Below, piece after piece: positions 61,746-64,000 of a stretch of DNA of 64,000 nucleotides (positions within the stretch are counted from its first letter, which is position 1; each line of letters starts with the position of its first letter). The DNA is from Glomus cerebriforme. Lineage: Eukaryota > Glomeromycota > Glomeromycetes > Glomerales > Glomeraceae. The notes under the pieces were generated by a model that had not been told where the DNA came from, did not search any database, and saw only the letters and a program-made list of their open reading frames with translations. The position numbers and the translations under genes are program-made. The stretch lies in NCBI GenBank assembly GCA_003550305.1, contig QKYT01000038.1, positions 97,306-161,305 of the forward strand, read 5' to 3'.

Positions 61746-62984
61746 ATATTTTAATGAATTATTGGTTTTTTTATATATATATAAATTTACAATTAGTATC
61801 TATCTTATTCAATTCAAGAATATTTATCATTCATTTATCTGTAATTTGTTATCTGTTTATTTAATCTGATTAAATTTTATTATCTATTGATCATTAAAAA
61901 AATCTGTCAGATAACAGATATTCATTATAAAATATTTAATGTTAATAAATAACTTTAAATTGAATTCATTATTATCTATTATCTGAAAAATCTGATCTGT
62001 TAATATATTTATTATTTATATAATTACCAAATGATAGATATTTATCAAAAAAATCAGATAATAGGTAAATAGATTAAAATACTATCTTTTGCAATAATTA
62101 ATTAACTATTTATTATACTTTTTTTTGTTTTAAAAAAATAAGTATAAATTATATTTTATATTACCTACCAGAGATTCTTTAATAGGGTTCCTCAAACTCG
62201 AATAAAATCAAATATGAAGCCAATTTGAATTTGTCAAATCAAATCAGGTTCGAATCAAATTCGAATTAAATATCAAATATTTGTCGAATTGACCAATCAA
62301 ATTAAAGAATTTTCAAATCAAATCAATTCAAATTCAAATCAAATCAAAAAAAAGCTGATTTAAATTTGCAAATTCAAATCAAATTCAAATCAAATATCAA
62401 ATGTCAAATCAAATTGCGTATTCCTATTCTTTAATATAATTATATTAAAGAAACTCTAGTAGATTAGATTAGATTATAACAATAGTATTATAACCTAGCA
62501 TAATATTATAGTCTAGTGGTAGTAGTAGTATCATAGTTTAATAATGATGTTATAATCTAGTGATAATATCATAGTCTAATAATAATATTATAATAATCTA
62601 ATATTATAACTGAATAGTAGATAGTGTTATAATCTAATAGTTAAAGATGGCATTACAATTATATAGCCTATAATAAATTACCAGATTTTTTTTTATTTAT
62701 AAAATTTATAATGTAAAATTCATAATTTTGTGCACATATAAAAATTTTTTTTGTATTTATTAATTAACAAATAAATTTTATAGTAAATTTATTCATCACA
62801 TAATATGATGAATGTTATATATTACTCTAATAAATCACATAACATCATATAACATTACTTTATTAATTATTTAATATTTTATTACTATACAACATAAAGA
62901 TTATAATTATACATTTAATTATTACAATAATTATCATTATCATTAACTTACTATCCAGCATTACTATAAACATTATTTCTTTCG
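61746..62984. other. A+T-rich region with simple repeats
   Basis: No gene is seen. 62190-62430 is a degenerate (AAATCAAATTC)n tract. 62460-62660 contains repeated ATTATAATCTAGTGATAATA-like phrases. 61840-62100 repeats phrases such as ATCTGATTAAAT and its complement. Confidence 0.5.
62190..62430. repeat. Degenerate AAATCAAATTC simple repeat
   Basis: About 240 bp made mainly of AAATC, AAATTC and AATCAAATTC units, with a few interruptions. Microsatellite-like, no coding content. Confidence 0.7.
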
Positions 62985-63125
62985 TTATACATTCTTCTTA
63001 TTAGGATATTTAGGAGCATAATGTCCTAATTTGTGATACAAATTATTAAAAGCTTTTAGGCATTTTGTAGGTGGCCTACCTTTAACATGATCATCAAAAA
63101 GTTTTGAAAGTATTGATATATACCA
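62985..63125 (-). pseudogene. Zinc-knuckle tail remnant of a MULE-type transposase
   Basis: The minus strand reads LSKLFDDHVKGRPPTKCLKA then FNNLYHKLGHYAPKYPNKKN and a stop at 62985-62987. The KGRPP.K motif followed by a CX2CX4HX4C knuckle is the usual tail of the FAR1/MULE transposases (compare the intact knuckle near 22074). Here the cysteine positions are lost or changed, one clearly to Tyr, so the finger is non-functional. No upstream transposase text is visible; the sequence ends in a gap nearby. Confidence 0.6.
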
Positions 63126-63464
63126 AAAAATACGTTGAACAACATTATCAGTTGTTTAACATATTATAAAATACCTGTATACTGAAGTTTAGTTAAACAC
63201 ATTATACACTGTTACGTAATATCTATATATCAACGCTACTTAATATTTTTTCAATATAATAAATAGTTATAATAAATAGTTATTATATAATTATAATTTT
63301 ATTTATTTTAAATTTACTTATCTAATAAATATATTAAAAAATATTTTTTTTATAAATTATAATTAAAATTTTATTAAAATTTATTAAAAATCTTTAAAAT
63401 TGGGTCTGGATTATTATATTGGCCAATATTAAACATAATTCCAGTCAAATTTGAAAATAATTCA

Positions 63465-64000
63465 NNNNNNNNNNNNNNNNNNNNNNNNNNNNNNNNNNNN
63501 NNNNNNNNNNNNNNNNNNNNNNNNNNNNNNNNNNNNNNNNNNNNNNNNNNNNNNNNNNNNNNNNNNNNNNNNNNNNNNNNNNNNNNNNNNNNNNNNNNNN
63601 NNNNNNNNNNNNNNNNNNNNNNNNNNNNNNNNNNNNNNNNNNNNNNNNNNNNNNNNNNNNNNNNNNNNNNNNNNNNNNNNNNNNNNNNNNNNNNNNNNNN
63701 NNNNNNNNNNNNNNNNNNNNNNNNNNNNNNNNNNNNNNNNNNNNNNNNNNNNNNNNNNNNNNNNNNNNNNNNNNNNNNNNNNNNNNNNNNNNNNNNNNNN
63801 NNNNNNNNNNNNNNNNNNNNNNNNNNNNNNNNNNNNNNNNNNNNNNNNNNNNNNNNNNNNNNNNNNNNNNNNNNNNNNNNNNNNNNNNNNNNNNNNNNNN
63901 NNNNNNNNNNNNNNNNNNNNNNNNNNNNNNNNNNNNNNNNNNNNNNNNNNNNNNNNNNNNNNNNNNNNNNNNNNNNNNNNNNNNNNNNNNNNNNNNNNNN
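63465..64000. other. Assembly gap
   Basis: Run of N to the end of the window; no sequence information. Confidence 1.

Overview
The window reads as nuclear DNA of a filamentous fungus, most likely an arbuscular mycorrhizal fungus of the Rhizophagus type (Glomeromycotina). Direct evidence is very high A+T, long homopolymers, 17 protein genes of ordinary eukaryotic type, most of them split by introns of roughly 33 to 270 bp with GT...AG ends, and gene-poor stretches filled with decayed MULE/FAR1, hAT and TA-target transposons. The taxon is an inference from this combination; no ribosomal or mitochondrial marker is present.

Layout. 1-2206 is A+T-rich with repeated CACGTG-containing motifs. 2207-8050 carries DNA polymerase delta subunit 4, thymidylate synthase, a CDK7/Mcs6-type kinase divergent from it, and a NIPA-type magnesium transporter. 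8051-13898 is a 22-exon TRAPPC9/Trs120 gene. 13899-25483 is a transposon nest: a large inverted repeat holding two small elements, a 5.2-kb MULE with a broken transposase and intact ends, a 1.2-kb foldback hAT-type element inside that MULE, then T-rich repeats and repeated micro-exon-like units. 25484-34375 is a dense housekeeping block: PRKRIP1-like, BUD23 and RSL1D1/UTP30 (both ribosome biogenesis, head to head), the two molybdenum-cofactor enzymes MOCS1A and MoaC in tandem, and mitoribosomal protein mS38. 36023-37042 is a membrane-anchored SH3 protein. 37043-42337 is a second transposon region with a deletion-derived MULE and a TA-target element carrying a hAT palindrome. 42338-60530 holds an unrecognised acidic/basic nuclear-type protein, centrin, Mic10, a rhomboid (Rbd2-like), an RPP25-like Alba protein, a 2149-residue ZNFX1-type helicase/zinc-finger protein, and an NDFIP/Bsd2 adaptor. 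From 60531 to the assembly gap at 63465 lie a TnpB/Fanzor-like nuclease remnant, short repeats and a zinc-knuckle remnant.

Working relations. MOCS1A and MoaC catalyse the first step of molybdenum-cofactor synthesis together; their spacing, an intron in the spacer and an in-frame splice option suggest the bicistronic/fusion arrangement known from the animal MOCS1 gene. BUD23 and RSL1D1 share a 179-bp divergent promoter. Thymidylate synthase and the CDK7-like kinase share a 150-bp promoter containing an ACGCG core. The ZNFX1-type protein has the whole family architecture, including the C-terminal RZ finger, but its ATP-binding P-loop is not canonical.

The least ordinary signals are the TnpB/Fanzor-like relic, a 60-70-bp hairpin module found nine times in three unrelated transposons, the MOCS1A-MoaC arrangement, the altered P-loop of the ZNFX1-type protein, and the duplicated micro-exon. 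All gene models were spliced by eye from the sequence; exon sums are divisible by three for every complete model given.
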